Source: Candidatus Riflebacteria bacterium HGW-Riflebacteria-1 (GTDB lineage Bacteria; Muiribacteriota; Ozemobacteria; Ozemobacterales; Ozemobacteraceae). From it: 64,000 nt of DNA. Made by a program: the position numbers and the translations under genes. Positions 9,211 to 19,182 of the stretch are shown one piece after another (within the stretch, counting starts at the first letter, position 1; the number at the start of each line of letters is the position of its first letter). Below the pieces are notes generated by a model, which worked only from the letters and a program-made list of their open reading frames with translations, was not told where the DNA came from and did not search any database. Location of the stretch: assembly GCA_002839445.1 (NCBI GenBank), contig PGYB01000012.1, forward strand, positions 1 to 64,000, written 5' to 3'.

Positions 9211-12153
9211 TTGAAAACAGGTACAGAAAAAATACAGATTGCCTTCAGGTATGCCTTTGGCCTGCTCAGTCCGGTGATCATCAGCCTTGTGATCGCCTTC
9301 GCCGCGCTGGCGTTTTATAATTACCTGCAGCAACAGGATCGCGACAAAAAACTGCAGGTTCTCGAAGAAAGAGCCGAGCTGACACTGGCAACGGTTATGT
9401 CCAGGCTCACATTCGCCGACCAGTTCACCTGGTATGGCAACCGGCTGAGCAGCGAGGTTGAGAGACATGGCCCGGCTTCATTCTCAGCAGAGCTTCTTAA
9501 TGCCCGCATAGAAAAGCATTTTCCCAAAGGCTTTATTGGCAAAGACAGCAAGACCTGGGCTTTTCTGGTCAATGACAAAAGTGTCAAGGCACTGACTGGC
9601 GGCATGCTCGAGAGTTCACGGCTGCGCATCACCGAAAAACTTACTACCGGTTTGCTTGAATTTGCCAATAACCCCGACCTGAACCTTAGCCAGATCAATC
9701 AGAACGAAAAGCTCGTCAAAACGATACTTGGCCCGAATTCTGCCCCCCTGCATCTCGGACGCACGCGAGAAGGCCGCTTGACGCCGGTTGTGTTCGAGGG
9801 CAATTCATATTTTATCTACTGGCGACAGTTCAGACAGGCAAACCAGGTCTTTGCAGTCATGATCTCGTTTATACCAACAACAGCAGTTACCGATACTAAT
9901 TTTGCCCTGCGCCATATCGCTACCAGAATGTTCAACGACTCGCAAAACCGTCTTGCTGTAGCTTTTGTGCCGGTGCTGGAACTCGCCGATGCTCTGCCGG
10001 TGGTTCTGCCAGATCAGTTCGACAAAGACCCGACTTACCGCGAGCACATCAAATCGCTGCTCTCCGGCCTAAAAAGCAATCAGGCCGCCAGTACAATTGC
10101 GAGCAGCACAAAAAAAATCTACGAATTCTCTGATCATTTGTTCATGAGCGACATGACATCAATAGACGTTCCTTACGATACTGTAGTGTTTGCACCGGTT
10201 CCGGGTGCTCTGCAAAAAACCGGCAGCGGTATTACGCCAGTAACTACGTGCACGGTCGGGTTCTGGCTGTTGATGTTCATTTATTTTTACTATAAAACCG
10301 GGCGGGCCGGGCTGCCACTGGCCGTCGCGTTCCGAATTCTCTTTGTCTTTTCGGGAATGCTGCCAATTGTTCTCATGATTGCGCTCGCACACGGCCTGAT
10401 CGAAGAATCACACGCCACTTCGCTGGCCGAACTTCGCCGCGAAAACACCGAAAAACTGTCGAGAATCAACGAGCGCAGCGATAACCTCAAGCAGCTGTTC
10501 GGCTATAACATTTCTCAGGCAATAAATGAGTTTGAGCTGCAGCGCCTGCTAACGACAAATAGCCGACAGGATGCAGAGAAGGCTTATGAAATCATCAGAA
10601 AGCACCTTGAGAAAATGGAACTGGCGCTCGACTACATCTACATATTTGTACCTGGCGGCAAATCTGAACTGGTTATGCACGACCAGAGACGCTACCAGAA
10701 TGCCAAAACAATCATGGATCTCTTCGGACCGGCTACTTACAAAATAAACCAGAAATACGCAAAGTTCTCGAATACTCCTGAAATTAATCTCAGTGCTTCG
10801 CAGAAGAACTTCTACAACATACTTGACGGTTTCGGCAATAACTTTCTCGAAGAAGTATTCATGCATTCGTATGAGAAAGAAATTGCCATGAAATTTGGCG
10901 ACAAAAGCGCCGACTATTTTTACACGGTAGCATTCTCTGAAAAAGGGTTGATCAAGAGTTACGCAGGCTTTGCCGCCAATTCAGAACGCCTGTTCAGAAA
11001 TTTTCTGGCGCGCGAACTTGATTCGCTGAATGCTTCTGATTCAACAATTTTTCTCGCGGCCGAAGAGCTCGCCAACTCAGAATTTACCATTTTCCCCTTT
11101 AAAAAAATGAACGCGCTAAACAGCCAGATTGGCAGAAATGCCATGAATTTCATTACCCGATGCCGCAGTTCGTTGTTTGAAAAATACCTTACCGACCGCA
11201 ACCACATGTACATTTTTTCGCCGCTGATCAAACAGAGCAGTTATGCCAGTGGTTGCATTGTTTCGCTGTCCGAAATAAATCGTGAACGCGATGTTAAGCG
11301 CCTGGTACTGGCCTGCATCTCAGTTTTGCTGGTATGCCTGATGTATGTAATGGCTTCTTTTGCAGCAGCCCGCATGCTGGTGCCACTCGAAGCAATCAAC
11401 CGGACCCTGCAGGCAATCAGTTCGGGAAACCTGCAGAGCAGCCTTAATTTTGTCAGAAACGATGAGATCGGCCAACTTGCCGACAGCATAAACAAAATGC
11501 TCGAAGGCTTTAAACGCCGCATCAGGCTGGGCAAATTCGTCTCGACCACATTCGAGCAGAGCCTCGCCACGAACAGCAGTCTTGAGGAAAGCACAAAAGC
11601 GAGAAAGTTGATGGGCTCTGTTCTTTTTTCTGACATAAGAAATTTTACGACTCTTTCTGAAAGCAACCCGCCAGAACTTATAGCCAGCATGTTAAACTGC
11701 CATCTCGAAAGCATGTCGGCACAGGTGCAGAAGTTCGGCGGGCAGGTCGAGCAGTTTATCGGTGATGCCATCGTGGCATTTTTTCCGGATCAACAACCAG
11801 AAAGCAGTAAGGCAAATGCTCTCGCAGCGGCAATCGCCATGCACAGTGCACATCAGTCGCTAATCAGGTCAAGAGAGAATGCGGGCCAGTTTACCTACGC
11901 ATTCGGCATAGGCCTTGAATACGGTCAAATCGTCGCCGGGCCTCTGATTACGCCCTCGCGCTCCGAGTTCTGTATCATCGGCAAAGCAAGGGCCGATGCC
12001 GAAAATTTTGAACAGCTCAGCAAAATGGGCCAGCATACGCGAATTATAGTATCAGCCGGGTTTGTCGATACCGCCAGTCGTTGCAGTTGTTCATGTGAAC
12101 CTCTGGCCGGAACAGAACTTTTTGAACTGGCAGCAGGAGAGATACAGCCATGA
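9211..12153 (+). CDS. HAMP class III cyclase, metal-binding half (catalytically incomplete)
   Basis: A 980-residue membrane protein. TM helices lie at ~17-37, ~347-367, ~373-395 and ~690-712, with two large extracytoplasmic parts. A HAMP domain (~713-765, ending DEIGQLADSINKM) and a C-terminal class III nucleotide cyclase domain (~800-960) follow. Metal-binding Asp808 (FSDIRNF) and Asp852 (FIGDAIVAF) are present. The adenine-selecting Lys is Gln848, the Thr/Asp partner is Cys921, and the transition-state Asn and Arg are Ala928 and Asn932 (GKARADAENFE). Alone it should not cyclise ATP. The start is TTG; the next Met is beyond the first TM helix. The stop overlaps the next gene by four bases (ATGA), so the two are translationally coupled. 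It probably pairs with that paralogue. Confidence 0.85.
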   Translation: MKTGTEKIQIAFRYAFGLLSPVIISLVIAFAALAFYNYLQQQDRDKKLQVLEERAELTLATVMSRLTFADQFTWYGNRLSSEVERHGPASFSAELLNARIEKHFPKGFIGKDSKTWAFLVNDKSVKALTGGMLESSRLRITEKLTTGLLEFANNPDLNLSQINQNEKLVKTILGPNSAPLHLGRTREGRLTPVVFEGNSYFIYWRQFRQANQVFAVMISFIPTTAVTDTNFALRHIATRMFNDSQNRLAVAFVPVLELADALPVVLPDQFDKDPTYREHIKSLLSGLKSNQAASTIASSTKKIYEFSDHLFMSDMTSIDVPYDTVVFAPVPGALQKTGSGITPVTTCTVGFWLLMFIYFYYKTGRAGLPLAVAFRILFVFSGMLPIVLMIALAHGLIEESHATSLAELRRENTEKLSRINERSDNLKQLFGYNISQAINEFELQRLLTTNSRQDAEKAYEIIRKHLEKMELALDYIYIFVPGGKSELVMHDQRRYQNAKTIMDLFGPATYKINQKYAKFSNTPEINLSASQKNFYNILDGFGNNFLEEVFMHSYEKEIAMKFGDKSADYFYTVAFSEKGLIKSYAGFAANSERLFRNFLARELDSLNASDSTIFLAAEELANSEFTIFPFKKMNALNSQIGRNAMNFITRCRSSLFEKYLTDRNHMYIFSPLIKQSSYASGCIVSLSEINRERDVKRLVLACISVLLVCLMYVMASFAAARMLVPLEAINRTLQAISSGNLQSSLNFVRNDEIGQLADSINKMLEGFKRRIRLGKFVSTTFEQSLATNSSLEESTKARKLMGSVLFSDIRNFTTLSESNPPELIASMLNCHLESMSAQVQKFGGQVEQFIGDAIVAFFPDQQPESSKANALAAAIAMHSAHQSLIRSRENAGQFTYAFGIGLEYGQIVAGPLITPSRSEFCIIGKARADAENFEQLSKMGQHTRIIVSAGFVDTASRCSCSCEPLAGTELFELAAGEIQP

Positions 12154-15053
12154 AAAAAGCGCTGCTGCTATTGCTGGCGGTCATCTTTCTGTCGGCACCT
12201 GCCCTGGTCATCTATTCTTCTATGAAAAATTCTGCCGCGACCATGCAGGCCGAAGCCGAAAAACAGTTGCTGCATCGCATGCAAAACGAGCTGCAGCGCC
12301 AGGACATACTGGTAAATCCAGTTATAGAAATCTACCGCAAACTATTCATGGCGCTGCGCAGAACTAGAGAAGAATCCTTTATGGGCCGTTATGAAGATGA
12401 GGTAAACGCTGAACTGCTGGATTTTCTCAAAGGCCTGATGCAAGAGACAACCAGCATGTGGTTCGGCGGCGAGGCTTCGCTTCTTTACCGGCAGAACAGC
12501 AGCGATCACCTGCTTAACATAATAAACGGAAAAAATGCGCATGCCAGTTCCCTCGAAGAATTTATCAGACATCTTCGCAGATACCAGCAAAACATGCACA
12601 TGCCGCAAATTATAGCCGAAGTCGAAACAGCCATCAAAAGCCTGATGCAAAGCCTCGAACTCTATTTTAATATCAGCATTATGTCAACAGGCGGAGATTC
12701 AGACAGGATTCAGCGGGTAGTAACGCGCGAGCACGGTTCTTTGCGGCTGTTCATGCTTCTGCGCCTTCGCGCCGCCTTTATAATGAGTTTTCTTGCCGAT
12801 CTGAGCGCTGTCGATGACAACGCCAGAGCGGAGCAGAAAGTTGCCAACTGGCAACACCAAGCCATGGGGCTGGCATTTATGAGCACACGAGATCATAACA
12901 CGATCGCAACTTCAGATTTTTTCAACGCACACCAGCACCTGCGCGCACGCGCAGCAAGCCTTCTTCAGGTTTCTGGCGAGGGCAGTATCACCCGGCGCTG
13001 GCAAAACTATCTACTACTGGTCAGCAGGCATGACCCTAAAAAACCACATCGTATACTTATCGCGGCAAGGGCTCCCAGCATCGACAAACAGCCCAGAATG
13101 ATTCTTCTTACAGTGTTTTTCGCTATTCTCGGCTGTTTCATCGGCAAAATTCTTGTCGAAAACATTGTCCTTGGCCGGGGCCGCGATGTTTCGCTGCTGA
13201 TGTTCGTTATCGCCATTTTCGTTATGGTAACCATGCTGCCGTTTCTCAGTTCGGCATTCCTCGCGAACGAATACATCGCCGCCAATTTCAAAAATGAAAA
13301 AAACCGCGCAGTCAATGAGCTTGCTCAGGACATTGTCGATCTCGACGTCAAGACCCGCGCCAATTTACGGTTTTCGATCAATTTTGCCAGGAGCCTTAAA
13401 ACCGTAGAAAAAATTGCAGAATTTGCTGAAATGCCTGATTCCGCGTCGATAAACGAACTGCTGCTTAAAACCTCTGAAAAACTGCAACATGTATATGGTC
13501 GGACAGTTTTCTCAAACCTCTGGGTATATGATGAGTCACAACCCATTTTTTCAGTGCTTTATGATCGCGACAAAAAATTGTTCAGACACATGAGCGGCGC
13601 CAACGCCGGCGCCGAAGACTACTTCATCAACAGATACAAAACCTACATGCGGCTGCAGAATCCCGAAACGCAGGCTGTTAGCCAGGTGTCGCCGACAGAC
13701 GACATAAAAATCGATGAGCTGAAGGTCGAACTGCTCGACAGCTTTATCTTAAATATGTTCGGCTCCAAAACCTACTATAAGATTCGTGAAGATTTCGGTT
13801 CGCTGGTCTGGAAGGAGTCGTTCATGGATACCAACGCACTTCTCACCATACCAGTAACCCATAAAGGCAGAACAAAATACATAATTACCTGGGTATTTGA
13901 TTCAGCCGGCATAAGAGACATGTTTCCGCGAGAGAATCTGAGGGTCGACAAAGACAACCCGCTGGTGACAATCTTCGGTAACGACCAGTATATAGGCGCC
14001 AGACCATTTGAGTTCCCCAGACTGAGCAAAGAGTTTCCGACTCTGGTAGAACTGGGCAACCAGTCGCTGATCACCGGCAGTCGTCTGTTCATGCAGGATT
14101 ACATTGCTTCCGGCGCGCCGATATTTGAGGCCCGGCCGGCCCGACATTCAGATTTCATCATCTGCGGCAGCAGATTTACCCGATCGGTCGATAGCATCAC
14201 CGGGGAACTTGTCGCTGAGACTTTGCGCTACTTTGCCTGGATTGCCGTGTCCGGCATAGTTCTCGCGCTGCTGACTTCGCTCTACTTTACCATACCGATA
14301 CGCCAGCTGACACGCGCAACTCGCCAGATTGCAGAGGGCAACTACGCAGTCCGCCTTGACCAGAGCCATCCTGATGAATTTGCCGTTGCTGCAGCTACTT
14401 TTAACAAAATGGCAATCGGCTTGCAGCAGGGCGAACTGCTCAGCAGTTTCGTATCAGAGAGCGTCAAAGAAATCGCCAGTCGCGAACAGCTGAGCAGCTC
14501 AGACATAGCCTTTAACACCAGCGCAACGGTGCTGTTTTCTTCGATCAAAGATTTTCACACGCTGCAGCAGCATGAGGCTGAAAAAATCTTCGAAATACTG
14601 CAGGCACACCTGTCGGCTGCGGTCGCAGCCACAGCAAAACATGGTGGAGAAATCGACAAGATGATCGAAGACAAAATCATGATAGTTTTCGACAGCAGCC
14701 GGCAGAATGAGTATGAGCAGGTCAATGCCGCTATTGCGACTGCCATTTCGATTAAGCAGGCAATGCAGCAAAAATACGCGCTGCACACGGCTGCCGGCAT
14801 TACAACTGGCGAAGTCGTCTCTGGCGTAATGGGTGCCGGCAACGTCAGACTTTCAAAGACCGTTGTTGGCGACACGGTCAACCTCGCCGCGCGCCTGGCT
14901 GCTATTGGCGCGGGCATGCCGCACGGCAGCGTTATCGCTTCCAGCAACAGCATTCGCAGCATGTCGGCCGATTACCACGGTGAAAAGCTGCCAATAAGCC
15001 AGGTCAAAGGAAAGACTCAGGCCGTAGAAGCCTATCAGGTCACCCTGGCCTGA
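12150..15053 (+). CDS. HAMP class III cyclase, substrate-binding half
   Basis: A 967-residue paralogue of the upstream protein with the same plan: TM helices at ~4-24, ~319-340, ~349-372 and ~688-710, then HAMP (LTRATRQIAEGNYAVRL) and a cyclase domain (~790-965). Lys837 (IDKMIED), Thr904, Asn911 and Arg915 (VVGDTVNLAARL) are the canonical ATP-type residues. The first metal Asp is replaced by Ser798 (LFSSIKDF) and the Gly before the second Asp841 is Glu. The lesions are the mirror image of those upstream, so a heterodimer would hold one complete site. AGGAGA precedes the ATG. The large periplasmic regions have no recognised ligand fold by eye. Confidence 0.85.
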   Translation: MKKALLLLLAVIFLSAPALVIYSSMKNSAATMQAEAEKQLLHRMQNELQRQDILVNPVIEIYRKLFMALRRTREESFMGRYEDEVNAELLDFLKGLMQETTSMWFGGEASLLYRQNSSDHLLNIINGKNAHASSLEEFIRHLRRYQQNMHMPQIIAEVETAIKSLMQSLELYFNISIMSTGGDSDRIQRVVTREHGSLRLFMLLRLRAAFIMSFLADLSAVDDNARAEQKVANWQHQAMGLAFMSTRDHNTIATSDFFNAHQHLRARAASLLQVSGEGSITRRWQNYLLLVSRHDPKKPHRILIAARAPSIDKQPRMILLTVFFAILGCFIGKILVENIVLGRGRDVSLLMFVIAIFVMVTMLPFLSSAFLANEYIAANFKNEKNRAVNELAQDIVDLDVKTRANLRFSINFARSLKTVEKIAEFAEMPDSASINELLLKTSEKLQHVYGRTVFSNLWVYDESQPIFSVLYDRDKKLFRHMSGANAGAEDYFINRYKTYMRLQNPETQAVSQVSPTDDIKIDELKVELLDSFILNMFGSKTYYKIREDFGSLVWKESFMDTNALLTIPVTHKGRTKYIITWVFDSAGIRDMFPRENLRVDKDNPLVTIFGNDQYIGARPFEFPRLSKEFPTLVELGNQSLITGSRLFMQDYIASGAPIFEARPARHSDFIICGSRFTRSVDSITGELVAETLRYFAWIAVSGIVLALLTSLYFTIPIRQLTRATRQIAEGNYAVRLDQSHPDEFAVAAATFNKMAIGLQQGELLSSFVSESVKEIASREQLSSSDIAFNTSATVLFSSIKDFHTLQQHEAEKIFEILQAHLSAAVAATAKHGGEIDKMIEDKIMIVFDSSRQNEYEQVNAAIATAISIKQAMQQKYALHTAAGITTGEVVSGVMGAGNVRLSKTVVGDTVNLAARLAAIGAGMPHGSVIASSNSIRSMSADYHGEKLPISQVKGKTQAVEAYQVTLA

Positions 15054-15057
15054 TATC

Positions 15058-15081
15058 ATCAATAAAACAGATCTTATTGAT
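15058..15081. terminator. Hairpin after the cyclase genes
   Basis: ATCAATAA (15058-15065) pairs perfectly with TTATTGAT (15074-15081) around an 8-base loop, just after the cyclase stop at 15053. No T-run follows on the plus strand. It may be a weak terminator or a protein-binding palindrome before the kinase gene. Confidence 0.3.
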
Positions 15082-15162
15082 AATGCTCTGTAAAAGTGGC
15101 AAAATGAATAATCGGACCAGGCAAAAAATTATAACCTGTCCTGAAGATATGAGAGGAAAACA

Positions 15163-17529
15163 ATGACAAGCAGTCTTTCTCATGAAGAATTAGAAAAGCA
15201 ACTCCGAGAACTGCAGACACAGGTCGATTCACTGAACCTGCTTTACCGATCGGTAGTAGACAACTCGCTTGACGCAATCTTGTTAACAATACCAGACGGC
15301 CGCATACTGGCGGCAAACAAGGCAGCAACAACTCTTTTTCAGAGATCCGAGCAGGAAATAATAGAAGGTGGCCGTGCAGCCCTTGTCGATGTAACTGACC
15401 CCAGACTTCGCGAGGCATTGAGCAGCAGGCAGCTGACCGGAAGATTCTTTGGTGAAATCAATTTCAAAAGGGTTGACGGCAGCATTTTTCCAGCCGAAGT
15501 ATCGACCTCAATATTCAAAGACCCAGCCGGCCAACAGCTATCCAGCATGATAATACGCGACATCAGCGAGCGAAAAAAAGCAGAGCAGGCGCTAAAACAT
15601 TCAGAGGAGCTTTTGCGCTATATCATTGACAATGCCAGCAGTTCAGTAGCGGTTCTCGATCGCGACATGAGATACGTTTATGTCAGCCGTAAGTATCTGG
15701 CTGATTTCAATATCGATGCGAAAAATATCATCGGAAAAAACCACTACGAGTTAATGCCTGATTTATCGGATAAATTTCGCGACATTCACCGGCGAGCGCT
15801 TGCCGGAGAAGTGCTGCATAATGACAGAGAAACCTTTACCAGGGGCGATGGCAGCAGAGTATGGTCGCAATGGAGTTGTCTACCATGGTATGAGGCCGAC
15901 GGCTCGACGGGTGGTATAATCATCTACATCGAAATCATTACCAAAAAAATTCTGGTAGAAGAGGCTTTAAGAGAGAGTGAGCAGAATTACCGAACCCTGT
16001 TTCGCGAAATGCACAACGGCTTTGCGCAACATGAGATTATCTGCGACAGGCATGGAAAACCGGTTGATTATCGTTTTCTTGAAGTAAATCCTGCTTTTGA
16101 GCGTCTCACTGGCTTGAAAGCTGAAGAAATTATCGGCAAAACTGCTCACGAAATAATGCCAGATCTGGAACCATACTGGATCGATACCTATGGCAAGGTG
16201 GCCCTGACTGGCGAACCATTCTTATTTGAAAGATATTCAGAGCCACTCGGCAAACACTTTGAAATAACGGCTTTCTGCCCAAAACATGGGCAGTTCGCAT
16301 GTATTTTCAGCGATGTTTCAGAGCGCAAAAATTCTGAGCAGGAAAAAGAAAGGCTGCAGACGCAGCTTCAACACTCCCAGAAGCTGGAGTCAGTTGGCCA
16401 GCTTGCCGGAGGCGTTGCCCATGATTTCAACAACATGCTCGGCGTTATACTCGGGCATGCCGAGCTGATGAAAAAAAGCGTCGACAAAAACAGTCCCATA
16501 AACAGCGACCTCGATCAGATAATTGCGGCGGGCGAGCGCTCGGTCAAGCTCACCAGGCAGTTGCTCGCTTTCGCGCGCAGGCAGACCGTAAAACCCGAAA
16601 CAACCGACCTGAACGATGCAGTTGACAGCATGCTAAAGATGCTGCGGCGGCTCATTGGCGAAAACATTGACCTGGTGTGGCGCCCCAAGTCAGGACTGTG
16701 GCCGGTGCGCATCGACGCATCACAGCTTGATCAGCTCATGGCGAACCTGTGCGTAAACTCGCGCGACGCCATTCACAATGTCGGTCAGATCATCATTGAG
16801 ACAGACATGAAATCGTTTCGTAACGACGACAAACTCCGGCCGCAAGAGCTTGCAGCCGGAGATTACGTCACTATTTCCGTTCATGACAATGGCTGTGGCA
16901 TGAACGCTGAAGTACAGTCACGTATTTTCGAGCCCTTTTACACAACAAAAAAGCTCGGCGAGGGCACCGGTCTTGGACTCGCGACAGTTTATGGCATAGT
17001 TAAGCAGAATGGCGGTTTCATAAATGTCAGCAGCGAGTCTGGCAAAGGAACTGCAATGACAATTTTCCTGCCACGAGATTTCGCAGTGCTGGAGCCGAAG
17101 ACCAGCGAGCTTGAGAGTGTGACTAAAAAGCGTGGCAACGAGACTATTCTTCTCGTCGAAGATGAGCCTGCACTCCTCAAGATGACATCGACGGCGCTGG
17201 AACGTCTTGGCTACAGAATCCTCGCGGCAGCTACGCCTGGTGAGGCTTTTGAATTGCTGAGCAGCTCAAACGATACGATTCACCTGCTGATAACAGATGT
17301 AATAATGCCTGAAATGAATGGTCGCAAACTGTCGCTTGAGTTGAAAAAAATACGACCTGAGCTGAAAGTCCTCTATATGTCCGGGTATACTGACGACGTA
17401 ATCGCAGATCATGGAGTTCTCGACAGGGATTTAAATTTTATCGAGAAGCCATTTACCCACAATGAACTCTCAATGATAGTAAGAAAAGTGCTTGATGAAG
17501 AAACGATACTAAAAATGCCCTGCAGATAG
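15163..17529 (+). CDS. PAS-hybrid sensor histidine kinase with C-terminal receiver
   Basis: A 788-residue soluble protein with no TM helix. Three PAS domains (~15-135, ~145-260, ~270-395) are joined by ISERKK- and VSERKN-type linkers. They are followed by a HisKA domain with the phospho-acceptor His in GGVAHDFNNML, an HATPase domain (DNGCGM, FEPFYTTK, GEGTGLGLATVYG) and a receiver domain (~660-785) with phospho-Asp in LLITDVIMPEMNG. This is the common NtrB-like PAS hybrid type, which senses a cytoplasmic cue and passes phosphate to its own receiver. No partner regulator is adjacent. GAGAGG lies 8 bases before the ATG. It may share a signalling context with the cyclases upstream, but the 109-base gap with a hairpin suggests its own transcript. 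Confidence 0.92.
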   Translation: MTSSLSHEELEKQLRELQTQVDSLNLLYRSVVDNSLDAILLTIPDGRILAANKAATTLFQRSEQEIIEGGRAALVDVTDPRLREALSSRQLTGRFFGEINFKRVDGSIFPAEVSTSIFKDPAGQQLSSMIIRDISERKKAEQALKHSEELLRYIIDNASSSVAVLDRDMRYVYVSRKYLADFNIDAKNIIGKNHYELMPDLSDKFRDIHRRALAGEVLHNDRETFTRGDGSRVWSQWSCLPWYEADGSTGGIIIYIEIITKKILVEEALRESEQNYRTLFREMHNGFAQHEIICDRHGKPVDYRFLEVNPAFERLTGLKAEEIIGKTAHEIMPDLEPYWIDTYGKVALTGEPFLFERYSEPLGKHFEITAFCPKHGQFACIFSDVSERKNSEQEKERLQTQLQHSQKLESVGQLAGGVAHDFNNMLGVILGHAELMKKSVDKNSPINSDLDQIIAAGERSVKLTRQLLAFARRQTVKPETTDLNDAVDSMLKMLRRLIGENIDLVWRPKSGLWPVRIDASQLDQLMANLCVNSRDAIHNVGQIIIETDMKSFRNDDKLRPQELAAGDYVTISVHDNGCGMNAEVQSRIFEPFYTTKKLGEGTGLGLATVYGIVKQNGGFINVSSESGKGTAMTIFLPRDFAVLEPKTSELESVTKKRGNETILLVEDEPALLKMTSTALERLGYRILAAATPGEAFELLSSSNDTIHLLITDVIMPEMNGRKLSLELKKIRPELKVLYMSGYTDDVIADHGVLDRDLNFIEKPFTHNELSMIVRKVLDEETILKMPCR

Positions 17530-17598
17530 CTGCCAAAATGGCGTTTACCTGTATTTGTGGTATGATGATTGTCACAAACCAGGCAAGGTAATCAAAAC

Positions 17599-19182
17599 AT
17601 GCAGCAAAGACTATTGTGGCTAATCCTGCTTCTCATATTGCTCACCCAACCGGTTGTTGCCCGGCAGGCAGCGGCCGACGAGCGCAGTTTCATCGCATGC
17701 GGAAACGCGGGAGCGGTAAGTTGCGGTCACCCGCTGGCGACTGCTGCTGCACTGGAGGTGCTGCGTGAGGGTGGTAACGCGATTGATGCTGCGGTTTGCG
17801 CTGGCTTCATGCTCGGCGTTGTCGATTTTACCAACTCCGGCCTGGGCGGCGACGGCTTCGCGCTGGTTCATCTGCCAGACGGCAGAATCACTGCCTGGGA
17901 CGCCGCGGTAAAACGCCCCCGTCACGCTGCCAGTAAAGAAATCACCAGTCACATCGGCCTGCCGACAGTAGCGGATCTGCTGCTTCGCCTGCGCCGACTC
18001 TATGGCAGGCGTCAGCTTGCTCAACTCGTACAGCCGGCAATACAGGCTGCCCAGGCCGGCTTTAAAGTCAGCGCCTATCTCGAAAAAACTATCGAAAAAA
18101 CGCTGCCTGCACTCACAGATCAGGCTGCTATAAGCTTTCTGGCGCCGCAGGGCTACCCGCTGCGCGCCGGTCAGATACTCAGGCAACCACTTCTTGCCAG
18201 CACGCTCAAACAGATCGCCAGCGATGACGGGCGCTCGTTTTATCGCGGCAGCATCGCAAAAGCTCTCATCGCCAGCATGCGCGCGCATGGATCTGAATAT
18301 GAACTCACCGACCTGGCAATGTTCAGAAGCCAGGCTGTCAAACCAGTTCGCCGCAGCTGGCAAAGTTACGTCATCTACGGAAATCCGCCACCAGCGAGTT
18401 CTATTGCCAGCATAAAGCTGGCCGAGGACCTTTTGAACAGCGGCATTCACCTTTACTCACAGCAGGCCGGCGATGTTCTGGCCACCGCGGCACTTGGCCG
18501 CAAAATACTGCAGACCAAGTATTCATACCTTTCGCATTGCCTGCATGATCCTTACAAATTTATTGAATTTGCCGACAAGGCTGAATTTGCTGACAGCAGC
18601 GCGGCACTTGAAGACGGCAACACCACGCATCTCTGCGTAATCGACCAGGACGGCATGGCGGTATCGATGACTCTCACCGTGGGCAGCCACTTTGGCAGCG
18701 GTCAGTATTCTCCCGCCGGTTTTTTCTACAACAATGGCCTGCGCAATTTTACTGATACGGTATCCGGTTACCCTGAGGATTACCCTGATCGTGCCGGACC
18801 GATCTCGGCTAAATCGCCAGTTCTCGTCACCAGAAATGGCAAGCTGCTGCTGGCAATTGGCGGGGCCGGCTCTGACCGCATCGTCTTCAACACAGGCCTG
18901 GCGCTGGCCAGAGTCTTGCAGAAGCCACAGGACATTGATCAGCTGACCACTCTGCCCCGCTACTTTCTCGACTATCGCCAGAAGCTATTTGTCGAGTGGC
19001 AGCCCGACAAAACACTACTCGACCAGCTCAAACAGAGCGGATCAGACGTTACCATCAGGCCGGGCTGCGACGACTATTTCGGGCTGCTTTCGGCAATCAT
19101 CGCCGAAAATGGGCAGTATAAAGCACTTGCTGACCAGCGCCGTGATGGCTCCTGCGCCGCTTTCGACAAGATCAGTCCTTGA
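17599..19182 (+). CDS. Gamma-glutamyltransferase family protein, exported
   Basis: A 527-residue Ntn-hydrolase that transfers or hydrolyses gamma-glutamyl groups (glutathione type substrates), probably in the periplasm. A signal peptide (MQQRLLWLILLLILLTQPVVA) is followed by GHPLATAAALEVLREGGNAIDAA. The self-cleavage site is NTTHLCVID, whose Thr becomes the nucleophile, and SGLGGDGF and GGAGSDRI match the substrate pocket. It is slightly shorter than typical GGT (~570). The start at 17599 is chosen because AAGGTA lies upstream; an in-frame TTG at 17569 would add ten polar residues before the signal. Its 3' end overlaps the converging transporter gene by 11 bases. Confidence 0.88.
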   Translation: MQQRLLWLILLLILLTQPVVARQAAADERSFIACGNAGAVSCGHPLATAAALEVLREGGNAIDAAVCAGFMLGVVDFTNSGLGGDGFALVHLPDGRITAWDAAVKRPRHAASKEITSHIGLPTVADLLLRLRRLYGRRQLAQLVQPAIQAAQAGFKVSAYLEKTIEKTLPALTDQAAISFLAPQGYPLRAGQILRQPLLASTLKQIASDDGRSFYRGSIAKALIASMRAHGSEYELTDLAMFRSQAVKPVRRSWQSYVIYGNPPPASSIASIKLAEDLLNSGIHLYSQQAGDVLATAALGRKILQTKYSYLSHCLHDPYKFIEFADKAEFADSSAALEDGNTTHLCVIDQDGMAVSMTLTVGSHFGSGQYSPAGFFYNNGLRNFTDTVSGYPEDYPDRAGPISAKSPVLVTRNGKLLLAIGGAGSDRIVFNTGLALARVLQKPQDIDQLTTLPRYFLDYRQKLFVEWQPDKTLLDQLKQSGSDVTIRPGCDDYFGLLSAIIAENGQYKALADQRRDGSCAAFDKISP

